A DNA stretch of 64,000 nucleotides from QZKY01 sp942492925 (GCA_942492925.1 OW818641.1:1922001-1986000), one strand, 5' to 3'. Counted from the first letter of the stretch, positions 16,870-26,088 are shown. The notes: generated from the sequence alone by a model not told the origin. Program-made: numbers and translations.

Positions 16870-17000
16870 GAGAGTGCAACCTTGAAAAAGAGAGCCAAAT
16901 GTTTAGGCCATGACGATGGTAAAGGCGTATTTTACCGTCTTGTCATCTGGAATGGGGCCGCAAATAAAACTGCCTTCACACCAACGAAAACGAAACCGCC

Positions 17001-17033
17001 AAAAACAAAACCGCCCGCAGATGCGGGCGGTTT
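17001..17033 (-). terminator. Rho-independent terminator of the OFA transporter gene
   Basis: On the minus strand AAACCGCCCGC, loop ATCT, GCGGGCGGTTT is followed by a T-rich tract (TTGTTTTTGG). An 11-bp GC-rich stem 30 bases past the transporter stop. Confidence 0.9.
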
Positions 17034-17064
17034 GCTTATTACAGCTACCTGCGTGAAGCGTGAA

Positions 17065-18729
17065 TTACTTCACGAACATCTTGGCAGTTTGCAATACGGT
17101 CTCGTAGATACCGTAAGCCAGCGGAATGCCAACAATCAGCCAGGAAAGAATCAGCTTGCCAGTCGAAGTCGGTGCTTCCACACGAATATCGCCAGATTCG
17201 GCTGCGTGCGCGATCTTGTCGTTCAACTTGGCTTGAACGGCCTTCAATTGCTCGTCCGTCATGTAGTGCTTGCTGTGAACCGGCTTCACCAGGAACGCAC
17301 AAACAAAGCCAACGCACAGGAAAACAGCCATGATGTACAGCGTGACGCTATACGCCTGCGCTTTCGGCACACCTGCATTGATTTGCATGTCGCGGATGAT
17401 GTTGATCAACAGCGGACTGAGCAAACCAGCGCAGGACCATGCAGTCAACAAACGGCCGTGGATCGCGCCAACGAACTGGGTACCGAACAAGTCAGCCAGA
17501 TAAGCCGGAATCGTTGCAAAGCCGCCGCCGTAGAAGGTCAAGCAGACGCAAACTGCGATCAGGAACAGCATCAGGTTCAGCGAACCGGCCAGTGTCGGGA
17601 TGGATGCGTACAGAATGGCCCCAATCACGAAGAAAACGTAATACGTGTTCTTGCGACCGATCATGTCGGACAGCGTTGCCCAGAACAGACGGCCCGTAAT
17701 GTTGAACATGGAAAGCAAGCCTGCAAAACCGGCGGCAATCGTTGCGACCTGTCCTTTTTGTGCAGTGGTCAATTGGTCGAAGCCAACGCCCGGCAGACCG
17801 ATCAGGTTACCGGCAAACACCTCTTGCAGCAGCGGCGAGGCCATGGAAATAACACCAATACCAGCTGCAATGTTCAGGAACAGCATGCCCCAGCAGAACC
17901 AGAATTGCGGGGTCTTCATTGCCTGGTTGGTTTCAACGTTGAAAGCAGACGCAGCGATCAAGCCACCGTGTCCGTCATCCACCATGTTGCCAGTATCCTT
18001 CGGCACGAAGCCAGCAGGAACATAACCCGGAGGAGAAACGCGAATGGAGAAGGAACCTGCAATCATGAACACGCAGTAGATGATCGCCATCGTCAGGAAT
18101 GTTTGCCACAGCCCCGTGGAAGTCGGTGTGGAATACATGCCCATCAGACGTTGTGCCAGCGGCGCGCCAACCATGGCGCCACCACCGAAACCGCCGACGG
18201 CAAAGCCGGTCGACATACCAACACGATCTGGGAACCATTTAATCAGCGTGGAAACTGGCGTAATGTAACCCAGACCCAGACCGATACCGCCAATCACGGC
18301 GCCGACCCATGCGAGCCACAGTTGGTGCGTGTACATTGCGATTGATGCCAGCAAGAAGAAGCTGACGAAGCAAACGCAGGAAGTCATGCCGCACTTGCGC
18401 GGGCCAACGTGTTCAAGCCAGTTACCCAGAATAGCGGTGGTCGTACCCAGCATGAAGAACAGAATGCCGAAGACCACACTACACATCACGACTTTCCAGT
18501 CGCAGCTGGTGGTGAACAACTGAGCAAAAATGCTCATGTCGGCGGGGCAAACCAAAGAGCCGCCCAGACCTTTTTCGACACCAACAATACGGGACATCGG
18601 CAACCAGAATACGGACATACCGTAACCCATGCCAACGCAAAGGTGAATCATCAACGCAGACGCCGGAACCATCCAGCGGTTGAAGCCTTCGCCCCCAATG
18701 GTATATTCCTTACCAAGGCGCTTAAACAT
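17065..18729 (-). CDS. OFA family (oxalate/formate antiporter-like) MFS transporter
   Basis: 554 residues with about twelve hydrophobic helices; an inner-membrane secondary carrier. The OFA signature is visible in the first half: YGMSVFWLPMSR in helix 1, GGIGLGLGYITPVSTLIKWFPDRVGMSTGFAVGGFGGGA across helices 4-5, and NITGRLFWATLSDMIGRKNTYY after helix 8, the MFS loop motif. It is longer than the roughly 400-residue OxlT/YhjX type, with an insertion between helices 1 and 2 (GSLVCPADMSIF) and a long central loop, as in a larger proteobacterial OFA subgroup. Substrate is unknown; small carboxylates such as oxalate, formate or pyruvate are guesses. GGAGAG lies 7 bases before the ATG. Divergent from a ModE/COG1910-type regulator. 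Confidence 0.88.
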   Translation of the reverse strand: MFKRLGKEYTIGGEGFNRWMVPASALMIHLCVGMGYGMSVFWLPMSRIVGVEKGLGGSLVCPADMSIFAQLFTTSCDWKVVMCSVVFGILFFMLGTTTAILGNWLEHVGPRKCGMTSCVCFVSFFLLASIAMYTHQLWLAWVGAVIGGIGLGLGYITPVSTLIKWFPDRVGMSTGFAVGGFGGGAMVGAPLAQRLMGMYSTPTSTGLWQTFLTMAIIYCVFMIAGSFSIRVSPPGYVPAGFVPKDTGNMVDDGHGGLIAASAFNVETNQAMKTPQFWFCWGMLFLNIAAGIGVISMASPLLQEVFAGNLIGLPGVGFDQLTTAQKGQVATIAAGFAGLLSMFNITGRLFWATLSDMIGRKNTYYVFFVIGAILYASIPTLAGSLNLMLFLIAVCVCLTFYGGGFATIPAYLADLFGTQFVGAIHGRLLTAWSCAGLLSPLLINIIRDMQINAGVPKAQAYSVTLYIMAVFLCVGFVCAFLVKPVHSKHYMTDEQLKAVQAKLNDKIAHAAESGDIRVEAPTSTGKLILSWLIVGIPLAYGIYETVLQTAKMFVK

Positions 18730-18855
18730 ACATTACTCTCCAAAAATTGATAAAGGGAAAGCCCCAAAAGCATGTGCAAATAGTCCCTAATTACGGTATT
18801 CGCACACTGACCAGAAACTCTACAATTTGAGATAGTACCACTGGATATTTACTGC

Positions 18856-18881
18856 CGCTATATGCTATTTTTTGCATAAAG
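18856..18881. promoter_or_regulatory. Candidate ModE-like operator between the OFA transporter and its divergent regulator
   Basis: CGCTATATGC, spacer TATTTTTT, GCATAAAG. The left half resembles the CGCTATAT half-site of E. coli ModE, and ATGC/GCAT form an inverted pair. It lies in the 176-base divergent gap, 25 bases before the regulator start. Binding by the adjacent regulator is inference. Confidence 0.4.
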
Positions 18882-18905
18882 TTACACACTCCCTTACAAT
18901 GCCGC

Positions 18906-19982
18906 ATGTACAAAGTTTCCATCGAACCACACTGGCGCATTGCATACGGAAAGAATGACGCAATCGACACCGCTTTGCTACTCAGGCTATTGTCTGAGAT
19001 ACAACTCCAAGGTGCCATTTTCCAAGCCGCAAAGACCGTGAACCTCTCGTATCGCCATGCATGGGGGCTGCTGCGTGAAGCAGAGGAAATTTTTGGCGGG
19101 ACATTGCTGGATAAACAGCGCGGAAGAGGGACACGACTGACTCACCTCGCCACCACCCTGCTCTGGGCGGATCGACGCATTGCAGCCCGCCTCACCCCCA
19201 CCCTGCAAAGCCTCTCATCCGAACTCGAAACCGAGCTGGGCAAGAGCGTGTTGGGCAAGCACAACAACTCCGTACGACTGATGGCACGGCACGGCTTTGC
19301 CGTCGAAAAACTCATCAAGCACATCGTCTCGGCTGACGTACCGATTGAGTTTCGCTATCTCAGCAGCTCGGGCGCCGTTGCCGCGCTCTCACGCAACGAA
19401 TGCGATTTGGCTGGTTTCCACGTCCCCATGGGAGAGTACGAAAAAATCGCGATACAACGTTTCACGCAGTATCTTGATCCCAAACGACATTGCCTAATTC
19501 ATCTGGCCGTCCTCAATCAGGGACTCTTTCTCTCCCACGGCAACCCGAAAAACATCCGTTCACTGACCGACCTCACCCGCCACGACGTGCAATTCGTCAA
19601 CCGGCAAGTCGGCTCCGGTACACGCATGCTGTTGGAATTATTGCTCAAACGCGCAGGCATCGAACCCAAAGCCATCAACGGATTTGATACCGAAGAATTT
19701 ACGCACGCCGCCATCGCGGCCTTCATCGCCAGCGGCATGGCAGACGTCGGCTTTGGCGTAGAAACGGCGGCACGGCGATTCGGACTGGATTTCGTGCCGC
19801 TGGTTCAAGAGCGCTACTTCTTCGCCGCCAACCGTGATGCCATGGAAACCGTCCCATTACGTGATGTCATCACCATCCTGCAGAGCGAAGATTTCAAAAA
19901 ACAAGTCAACGAGCTTGTCGGTTACGATGGCCGTGACACCGGACGCGTTTTCACGCTGGAAGAAGCATTTGGCAGTTGGTAG
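18906..19982 (+). CDS. ModE-type HTH regulator with periplasmic-binding-protein-like effector domain (COG1910 type)
   Basis: 358 residues. The N-terminal ~100 residues resemble the ModE/LysR winged helix: ALLLRLLSEIQLQGAIFQAAKTVNLSYRHAWGLLREAEEIFGGTLLDKQRGRGTRLT. The C-terminal ~220 residues are PBP-like, with SSSGAVAALSRNECDLAGFHVP, VQFVNRQVGSGTRMLLE and IASGMADVGFGVETAARRFGLDFVPLVQERY, as in COG1910 proteins. Such proteins are often annotated as molybdate- or tungstate-related regulators; the real ligand is unknown. It is divergent from the OFA transporter, so control of that gene (perhaps by an organic acid or oxyanion) is a reasonable inference. Confidence 0.85.
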   Translation: MYKVSIEPHWRIAYGKNDAIDTALLLRLLSEIQLQGAIFQAAKTVNLSYRHAWGLLREAEEIFGGTLLDKQRGRGTRLTHLATTLLWADRRIAARLTPTLQSLSSELETELGKSVLGKHNNSVRLMARHGFAVEKLIKHIVSADVPIEFRYLSSSGAVAALSRNECDLAGFHVPMGEYEKIAIQRFTQYLDPKRHCLIHLAVLNQGLFLSHGNPKNIRSLTDLTRHDVQFVNRQVGSGTRMLLELLLKRAGIEPKAINGFDTEEFTHAAIAAFIASGMADVGFGVETAARRFGLDFVPLVQERYFFAANRDAMETVPLRDVITILQSEDFKKQVNELVGYDGRDTGRVFTLEEAFGSW

Positions 19983-20030
19983 GAAGTAGAAGGTGGCGCG
20001 CGGAAAACCCACTTGCCATTAACCCACTCG

Positions 20031-21116
20031 CTATTCACTCACCACTGGCGGCAATTTCCCGCTCATGTCTTTCGGTTTTTGCGCCACTCGCGCGGCGATC
20101 TTGCGTGCCATCTCACGGTAAATCTCTGCCACTTTGCCATCGGGTTCCGCCACGACCGTCGGTTTGCCCGAATCGGTTTGCTCACGCACCGATCTCAACA
20201 AGGGCAGCCCACCGAGGAAATCCACACCATATTCCGCGCACATTTTTTCGCCGCCGCCCTCTCCGAAAATGGACTCGGCATGACCACAGTTCGAGCAAAG
20301 GTGGGTGCTCATGTTTTCGATGACACCCAGAATCGGAATGCTCACTTTCTCGAACATCTTCAAGCCTTTTCTCGCGTCGAGCAGCGCGATGTCTTGCGGC
20401 GTCGTCACGATCACCGCCCCCGTCACCGGCACGCGTTGCGCCAACGTGAGCTGGATGTCACCAGTGCCCGGCGGCATGTCCACGATCAGATAATCGAGGT
20501 CACGCCAGTTCGTCATCTCCACCAGTTGCGTCAAGGCTTGCGCCACCATCGGCCCGCGCCAGACCATCGGCTCATCCGGATCGATCATGAAACCAATCGA
20601 CGATACCTGCACGCCGTAATTTTCCAGCGGCTCCATCGTCTTGCCATCTTGGGTCGTCGGTTTTTGCCCCGCCAACCCCATCATCATCGGTTGCGAGGGG
20701 CCGTAAATATCGGCGTCCAGCAAGCCGACTTTCGCCCCTTCTGCTGCAAGTGCCAACGCAATATTGGCTGCCGTCGTGGACTTGCCGACCCCGCCTTTGC
20801 CAGAAGCGACGGCAATCACGTTCTTCACGTTTTTCATCACCCGCACGCCGCCTTGCACCGTGTGCGGCACAATTTTCGACACCACGTTCACGTTTACCGC
20901 GCCAATCCCGGGGAGACCCTTTAGCGCGGTTTCAATACTTTGCCGGATGAGATCCACCCGACTTTTCGCTGGATAACCCAGCTCAACCGTCAACGAGACA
21001 TTGCCTTGCTGAACCTCAAGATTTTTGATCATTTTTCCAGCAATCATATCCGTGCCGGTATCGGCATCCACCACCTGACGCAAAGCTTGCTGAACGATTT
21101 CCGGGGTAAGTCGCAT
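20031..21116 (-). CDS. apbC: Iron-sulfur cluster carrier ApbC (Mrp/Nbp35 family P-loop ATPase)
   Basis: 361 residues. ApbC binds and transfers [4Fe-4S] clusters to apoproteins in an ATP-dependent way. The N-terminal ~90 residues are the MIP18/DUF59 domain. The deviant Walker A is SGKGGVGKSTTAANIALAL, followed by VGLLDADIYGPSQPMM, YLIVDMPPGTGDIQLTL and the cluster-binding CSNC of STHLCSNCGH. The gene is divergent from metG, as is common in Proteobacteria; the starts are about 100 bases apart. Confidence 0.97.
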   Translation of the reverse strand: MRLTPEIVQQALRQVVDADTGTDMIAGKMIKNLEVQQGNVSLTVELGYPAKSRVDLIRQSIETALKGLPGIGAVNVNVVSKIVPHTVQGGVRVMKNVKNVIAVASGKGGVGKSTTAANIALALAAEGAKVGLLDADIYGPSQPMMMGLAGQKPTTQDGKTMEPLENYGVQVSSIGFMIDPDEPMVWRGPMVAQALTQLVEMTNWRDLDYLIVDMPPGTGDIQLTLAQRVPVTGAVIVTTPQDIALLDARKGLKMFEKVSIPILGVIENMSTHLCSNCGHAESIFGEGGGEKMCAEYGVDFLGGLPLLRSVREQTDSGKPTVVAEPDGKVAEIYREMARKIAARVAQKPKDMSGKLPPVVSE

Positions 21117-21213
21117 TTATTTCCTCCCAAACAAGTGTCCAGTCTAGCGGAATTTCGCGGAAAACAAACTGGCTGGTAAAATGGGTATTCACTTTTTTAA
21201 AATCGCACCAACC

Positions 21214-23289
21214 ATGACTCGCAAGCTGTTTGTCACTACCGCCCTGCCCTACGCCAATGGCCCCTTCCATATCGGCCACATCATGGAATACATCCAGGCC
21301 GACATTTGGGTGCGTTTTCAGCGCATGCAACAGGACAACGGCCAGCAACGTGAAGTGCATTTCGTGTGCGCCGACGATGCGCACGGTGCCCCCATCATGA
21401 TCGCTGCCGAAAAAGCGGGCGTCACGCCGCAGGAATTCGTCGCTGGGATTGCCGCGGGCCGCAAACAATACCTTGACGGTTTTTCGATTTCCTTCGACAA
21501 CTGGCATTCGACCGACGGCCCGGAAAATCACGAGTTGTCGAAGACGATTTACCGCAATCTGAAAGCGGCGGGCTTCATTGCCAGCAAGACCATCGAACAG
21601 TTTTACGACCCGGTCAAAAACATGTTCTTGCCGGATCGCTACATCAAGGGCGCGTGTCCGAAATGCGGCGCGCCGGATCAATACGGCGATGCCTGCGAAG
21701 CCTGCAGCGCCGTCTATGCGCCGACCGAACTGAAGAATCCGTATTCCACCTTGACGGGCGCGACGCCCGTGATGAAGACTTCCGAGCATTTCTTTTTCAA
21801 GCTCTCGGATCCGCAGTGCGTGGATTTCCTCCGCAACTGGGCACTCGGGGACGTCGATGGCGTACCGCGTCTGCAACCGGAAGTCGCCAACAAGGCGCGC
21901 GAATGGCTGGGCGAAGAAGGCGAAGGGCTGGGTGACTGGGATATCAGCCGGGATGCGCCGTACTTCGGTATCGAAATCCCGGATGCGCCGGGTAAATATT
22001 TTTATGTCTGGCTGGATGCGCCGGTCGGTTATCTCGCATCGCTGAAAAATTATTTCGGCAAAATCGGCCGCGATTACGAGGCGTTCATGAAAGACCCGAA
22101 CACCGAGCAATACCACTTCATCGGAAAAGACATCATTTATTTCCACACGCTGTTTTGGCCGGCGATGTTGAAATTCTCCGGCATGCGCGTGCCCGACAAC
22201 GTGTTCGTGCATGGCTTCATCACCGTTTCCGGCGAAAAAATGTCCAAGTCGCGCGGCACCGGCATTTCGCCGCTGCGCTATCTCGACATCGGTATGAATC
22301 CAGAATGGCTGCGTTACTACATCGCCGCGAAACTGAATTCGCATGTTGAAGATGTGGATTTCAATCCGGAAGATTTCATCGCGCGCGTCAATGCCGATCT
22401 GGTCGGAAAATACATCAACATCGCGAGCCGTTCCGCCGGTTTCATCGCCAAGCGCTTCGGTGGCAAGGTCACCACACAATTCGCACCGGAAAACGAGGGC
22501 TTCCTCGACAACCTGCGCAGCGTTGCCAGTGAAATTGCGCAGGATTACGAAGTCCGTGAATACGGTCGCGCACTGCGTACGATCATGCATCAAGCCGACA
22601 TCATCAACGCCTATGTCGATCAGCACAAGCCCTGGATGCTCGCGAAAGATCCGGCGAGCGAACCGGCACTGCATGAAGTCTGCAGTTGTCTGCTGGAAGC
22701 CTTCCGCATCCTGACGATTTACCTGAAGCCTGTACTGCCTGCGCTTGCGCAACAGGTTGAAGCCTTGCTGAACCTGCCGCCGATGCAGTGGGTCGATATT
22801 GCCAAACCTTTGCCGAACGGTCACGTCGTCAATGCCTATTCGCATTTGATGCAGCGTGTGGATCCGAAAATGCTGGATGCGCTGTTTGAAGCACCGGAAC
22901 CCGCTGCCGCCTCTTCGCCTGCCGCAAGCGGCATTGAAGATATCGCTCCGCAAATCAGCATCGACGATTTCTCGAAGGTGGATCTGCGCATCGCCAAAAT
23001 CCTTAACTGCGAGCTGCTGGACGGTTCGGATCGTCTGTTGCGTCTGACACTGGACATTGGCGAAGCCAAGCCGCGCAACGTGTTTGCCGGCATCAAATCT
23101 GCCTATAAACCGGAAGAACTGATCGGCAAACTGACCGTGATGGTCGCCAACCTCGCGCCGCGCAAGATGAAATTCGGCATATCCGAAGGCATGGTGCTTG
23201 CCGCATCGGCGAAAGACGAGAAGGCCAAACCGGGGATTTATATTTTGAATCCATGGCCGGGCGCGGAACCGGGGATGCGGATCAGATAA
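21214..23289 (+). CDS. metG: Methionine--tRNA ligase MetG (with C-terminal dimerisation domain)
   Basis: 691 residues from ATG 21214; an in-frame ATG at 21181 adds eleven residues and is less likely. Class I synthetase charging initiator and elongator tRNA-Met. The HIGH motif is in PYANGPFHIGHIME (residues 12-25). A zinc knuckle CPKC...CEAC lies near 148-164, and GEKMSKSRGTG near 345 is the KMSKS loop. The final ~110 residues (IDDFSKVDLRIAKILNCE onward) form the tRNA-binding/EMAP-type OB fold. It precedes a GNAT gene and DUF3460-scpA on the same strand. Confidence 0.98.
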   Translation: MTRKLFVTTALPYANGPFHIGHIMEYIQADIWVRFQRMQQDNGQQREVHFVCADDAHGAPIMIAAEKAGVTPQEFVAGIAAGRKQYLDGFSISFDNWHSTDGPENHELSKTIYRNLKAAGFIASKTIEQFYDPVKNMFLPDRYIKGACPKCGAPDQYGDACEACSAVYAPTELKNPYSTLTGATPVMKTSEHFFFKLSDPQCVDFLRNWALGDVDGVPRLQPEVANKAREWLGEEGEGLGDWDISRDAPYFGIEIPDAPGKYFYVWLDAPVGYLASLKNYFGKIGRDYEAFMKDPNTEQYHFIGKDIIYFHTLFWPAMLKFSGMRVPDNVFVHGFITVSGEKMSKSRGTGISPLRYLDIGMNPEWLRYYIAAKLNSHVEDVDFNPEDFIARVNADLVGKYINIASRSAGFIAKRFGGKVTTQFAPENEGFLDNLRSVASEIAQDYEVREYGRALRTIMHQADIINAYVDQHKPWMLAKDPASEPALHEVCSCLLEAFRILTIYLKPVLPALAQQVEALLNLPPMQWVDIAKPLPNGHVVNAYSHLMQRVDPKMLDALFEAPEPAAASSPAASGIEDIAPQISIDDFSKVDLRIAKILNCELLDGSDRLLRLTLDIGEAKPRNVFAGIKSAYKPEELIGKLTVMVANLAPRKMKFGISEGMVLAASAKDEKAKPGIYILNPWPGAEPGMRIR

Positions 23290-23337
23290 CGATTTCTCAA
23301 CAACGCACTGCCCGAACCCAATCGGCAGTGACTTTAT

Positions 23338-23844
23338 ATGAGCGACGACAGTAGTGGGAGTTTAAAAAATATAGTAGTAATGGAAGCATCCCTTGACGAT
23401 GCACCATTGATAGCTGATCTAACGCGTGCTTCATGGGCCGACAAGGTCAACCCGAATTCGATGGGCCATCGCGAAACGGCAGAAGTTGTTTTGCGAGATC
23501 TAAAGAGCGGCGGCGGGTACATCCTGCATGTCAATGATGTGCCATCAGGCTCAGTGCGCTGGCTGCCAGTAGAAGGTGAGCGCGATGTGTGGGAGATTCG
23601 CCGGATTGGCGTGTTACCCATCTATCGAGGAAAAAATTTATCAGAGCATCTGCTCGAAGCTGTAATCCACCGCGCGCAGTCGTCCGATATCAACGAATTG
23701 CGTTTGGGCGTACGCGCTGATCAGCCCAGACTGGTGGATTTTTATGCTGCCTTGGGCTTTGAAGTGGCGCCAGAACTGGAATACCCACACGATATGGGAC
23801 ACGATACGCCCCCCACCATGTTGCGACGCATATTCAACAGATAG
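23338..23844 (+). CDS. GNAT family N-acetyltransferase
   Basis: 168 residues. Acetyl-CoA-dependent acetyltransferase of unknown substrate. The GNAT fold is visible: beta4 VWEIRRIGVLPIYRGKNLSEHLLEAVI carries motif A with the R-x-x-G-x-x pyrophosphate loop (IYRGKNL), and motif B is LRLGVRADQPRLVDFYAALGFEV with the usual Y-x-x-x-GF ending. The N-terminus is short (about 13 extra residues). It lies 48 bases after metG and directly before DUF3460 and scpA. There is no sign of a toxin-antitoxin pairing. Confidence 0.9.
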   Translation: MSDDSSGSLKNIVVMEASLDDAPLIADLTRASWADKVNPNSMGHRETAEVVLRDLKSGGGYILHVNDVPSGSVRWLPVEGERDVWEIRRIGVLPIYRGKNLSEHLLEAVIHRAQSSDINELRLGVRADQPRLVDFYAALGFEVAPELEYPHDMGHDTPPTMLRRIFNR

Positions 23845-23861
23845 TGCCTTTATTTAAACAG

Positions 23862-24059
23862 ATGAATATTTTTGCCAGACCCGCTTACGAATCCGAATTT
23901 ACGCAGTTTCTGAACGAATGGAAACAGCGTGATCCTGCCATTCAGGAAGGTCAGCGTGTCGGCCTCGCGCTGCGCTGGGACAAATCACCAAGCGATCTGG
24001 AGGACCTTCGCCCTTCGGCCTCGTCCGCACTGAAACGCTCCGCCTACGTCTACGAATGA
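23862..24059 (+). CDS. DUF3460 family small protein
   Basis: 65 residues from ATG 23862. The pattern YESEFTQFLNEWKQRDPAIQEGQRVGLALRWDK...KRSAYVYE matches the short DUF3460 proteins that lie upstream of scpA in Burkholderiales. Function is unknown. Its TGA overlaps the scpA ATG by four bases (ATGA), so expression with scpA is likely coupled. No clear ribosome-binding site is seen; a GTG at 23844 overlapping the GNAT stop would add six residues. Confidence 0.85.
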   Translation: MNIFARPAYESEFTQFLNEWKQRDPAIQEGQRVGLALRWDKSPSDLEDLRPSASSALKRSAYVYE

Positions 24060-24910
24060 TGGAAAACGCTCAAAACGAAAACAGTGCCGCGCTGCCCACA
24101 CCGCGCGACTCCACGCCCGAAGTCATTGATGGTGTTGCATTCGCCAAGTTGTATGGCGAACCGCTATTCCAGATGCCCAACGATCTGTACATCCCACCAG
24201 ATGCGCTGGAAATTTTTCTGGAAGCATTTGAAGGTCCGCTTGATTTGCTGCTGTATTTGATCCGCAAGCAGAATTTCAACATCCTCGATATTCCGATGGC
24301 TCAAGTCACCATCCAGTATCTGCAATACGTCGAGCAAGTCCGTCAACGCAATCTCGAATTGGCGGCGGAATATTTGCTGATGGCGGCCATGCTCATCGAA
24401 ATCAAATCGCGCATGCTGCTACCGCAACGCAAAAGTGCTCAAGGGGACGACGATAACGATCCGCGCGCCGATCTGGTACGTCGCCTGCTGGAGTACGAAC
24501 AAATCAAACTGGCTGCCCAGGAAATCGATAGACAGCCGCAACTCGGTCGCGATTTTGTCACGCCGCACGTTTTCGTCGCCCAAAGCAATGCGCCGCGCTG
24601 GCCCGATGTCAACGTCGTCGATTTGCAAAATGCCTTTGCCGCAGTCATTCGTCGTGCAAAACTCAATGCACGCCACGTCATCACACGTGAAGAGTTGTCA
24701 GTCCGCGAACATATGTCCAGCATTTTGAGAACGCTGCAATCCTCAAATTTTGTCGAATTTTCTGAATTGTTCGATCCTTCACGGGGCGTGCCTGTCGTGG
24801 TCGTCAATTTCGTGGCCATGCTTGAACTGGCCAAGGAAAACCTGATCGAGATCACGCAAGCCGAGCCGCTGGCGCCCATTTACGTCCGCCTAGCCTATCT
24901 CCCGGCATGA
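24056..24910 (+). CDS. scpA: Segregation and condensation protein ScpA
   Basis: 284 residues, starting in the ATGA overlap with DUF3460. ScpA is the kleisin that bridges SMC heads in the bacterial condensin and binds ScpB. The signatures are FEGPLDLLLYLIRKQNFNILDIPMAQVTIQYLQYV at about 61-95 and LELAAEYLLMAAMLIEIKSRMLLP immediately after. The remainder is charged and ends in a winged-helix segment (FVAMLELAKENLIEITQAEPLAPIYVR). The N-terminal 55 residues are less conserved. scpB is not adjacent in this window. Confidence 0.95.
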   Translation: MMENAQNENSAALPTPRDSTPEVIDGVAFAKLYGEPLFQMPNDLYIPPDALEIFLEAFEGPLDLLLYLIRKQNFNILDIPMAQVTIQYLQYVEQVRQRNLELAAEYLLMAAMLIEIKSRMLLPQRKSAQGDDDNDPRADLVRRLLEYEQIKLAAQEIDRQPQLGRDFVTPHVFVAQSNAPRWPDVNVVDLQNAFAAVIRRAKLNARHVITREELSVREHMSSILRTLQSSNFVEFSELFDPSRGVPVVVVNFVAMLELAKENLIEITQAEPLAPIYVRLAYLPA

Positions 24911-25030
24911 ATGCATATCAAATTTGAAACCTTATTTTGATCATTCTTACCCCATCCGGGTCAAGTCTTTGTACAATAGGCATTTGCCTTTGCGTTCTGG
25001 TTTCATTTTTTGCTCATCACCATCCTTATC

Positions 25031-25870
25031 ATGAAAATCATTTCCGACATTCAGGAACTGCGCCAGCAACTCAGCGGCCAACTGCGCACCGCCTTTGTCC
25101 CCACGATGGGCAACTTGCACGATGGCCATCTCTCCTTGATGCGTCTGGCTAAAAAGCATGGTGATCCGGTTGTTGCATCTATTTTCGTAAACCGTCTGCA
25201 ATTCGGTCCCAATGAAGATTTCGACAAATACCCGCGCACTTTCCAGGCGGATGTCGAAAAACTGGAAAAGGAAGGTGTGTACGTGCTGTTCGCACCGACC
25301 GAGCAGGATATGTACCCTGAACCGCAAGAATTCCGCATTCAACCGCCAGAAGATTTGGGGGGCACGCTGGAAGGCAAATTCCGTCCCGGCTTTTTCAATG
25401 GTGTCTGCACCGTTGTATTGAAATTGATTTCCTGCGTGCAGCCGAGCGTGGCCGTGTTTGGCAAAAAAGATTATCAGCAGCTCATGATCGTACGCAATAT
25501 GTGTCGCCAGCTTGCGCTGCCCACCCAAATTATCGCAGCTGAAACACGGCGCGCGGATGACGGATTGGCGCTTTCCTCGCGCAATGTTTACCTTACCAAG
25601 GACGAACGCCGGGAAGCCCCCAACTTGTTTGGCACCCTCAACGAAGTGGCTGACGAACTGCGCAAGGGACATCTCGATATATTCAAGCTGGAAAAACACG
25701 CGCTCCACAAACTCAAAGACCGTGGGTGGGAGCCGGATTACATTTCGATTCGACGCCAATCCGATTTACAACCGCCGATGGCTGGCGATCTGGCGAAAAA
25801 GACACCGCTGGTTGTGCTGGCAGCGGCCAAACTCGGCTCCACGCGCCTGATCGACAATCTGGAAATCTGA
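25031..25870 (+). CDS. panC: Pantothenate synthetase PanC
   Basis: 279 residues from ATG 25031. PanC condenses pantoate with beta-alanine using ATP (via pantoyl adenylate), the last step of pantothenate synthesis. The HIGH-type motif is seen in PTMGNLHDGHLSLMR. Other family segments are SIFVNRLQFGPNEDFDKYPRT, VFGKKDYQQLMIV and DGLALSSRNVYLT. The length is usual. panB and panD are not adjacent. It follows scpA by 120 bases, so cotranscription with metG-GNAT-DUF3460-scpA is possible but not shown. Confidence 0.97.
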   Translation: MKIISDIQELRQQLSGQLRTAFVPTMGNLHDGHLSLMRLAKKHGDPVVASIFVNRLQFGPNEDFDKYPRTFQADVEKLEKEGVYVLFAPTEQDMYPEPQEFRIQPPEDLGGTLEGKFRPGFFNGVCTVVLKLISCVQPSVAVFGKKDYQQLMIVRNMCRQLALPTQIIAAETRRADDGLALSSRNVYLTKDERREAPNLFGTLNEVADELRKGHLDIFKLEKHALHKLKDRGWEPDYISIRRQSDLQPPMAGDLAKKTPLVVLAAAKLGSTRLIDNLEI

Positions 25871-25959
25871 CGGAATTTGATAGAGCGACAGCAACCGCAT
25901 TGCCACGCAGGTAGGGCGCAGGCCGCGCCCATATCATGGCGATGAAGAAAAAATGGAAA

Positions 25960-26088
25960 TTATTCCATCGCCGCTTTGACAAAGAAATACACGGCGGCCA
26001 ACGCGCAAGTACCGCAAATCACCAGCAAAAAATAGGTGATCCCACGGTTGATTTTCAAGCCTAAATGTTCAGGCCCCTTTTGCTTCAT
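25960..26088 (-). CDS. Small single-helix membrane protein, 42 residues
   Basis: ATG at 26086-26088 (minus) begins MKQKGPEHLGLKINRGITY; the frame ends TAA at 25960. A well spaced AGGAGC lies 8 bases before the ATG. Residues about 18-38 (ITYFLLVICGTCALAAVYFFV) form one membrane helix with two cysteines, preceded by a basic N-terminus, so a N-in topology is expected. It lies between convergent panC and the tRNA-Lys gene. I do not recognise the family; the strong Shine-Dalgarno and membrane-helix composition support a real gene. Confidence 0.7.
   Translation of the reverse strand: MKQKGPEHLGLKINRGITYFLLVICGTCALAAVYFFVKAAME

Noticed and set aside
15724..18345. 873-codon open frame on the plus strand
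   Set aside because: It is antisense to gltX and the OFA transporter gene, both clear; it has no known domains, and antisense open frames of this size arise in GC-rich codon-biased genes.
20013..20924. 303-codon open frame on the plus strand
   Set aside because: Antisense to apbC; His/Arg-rich low-complexity composition.
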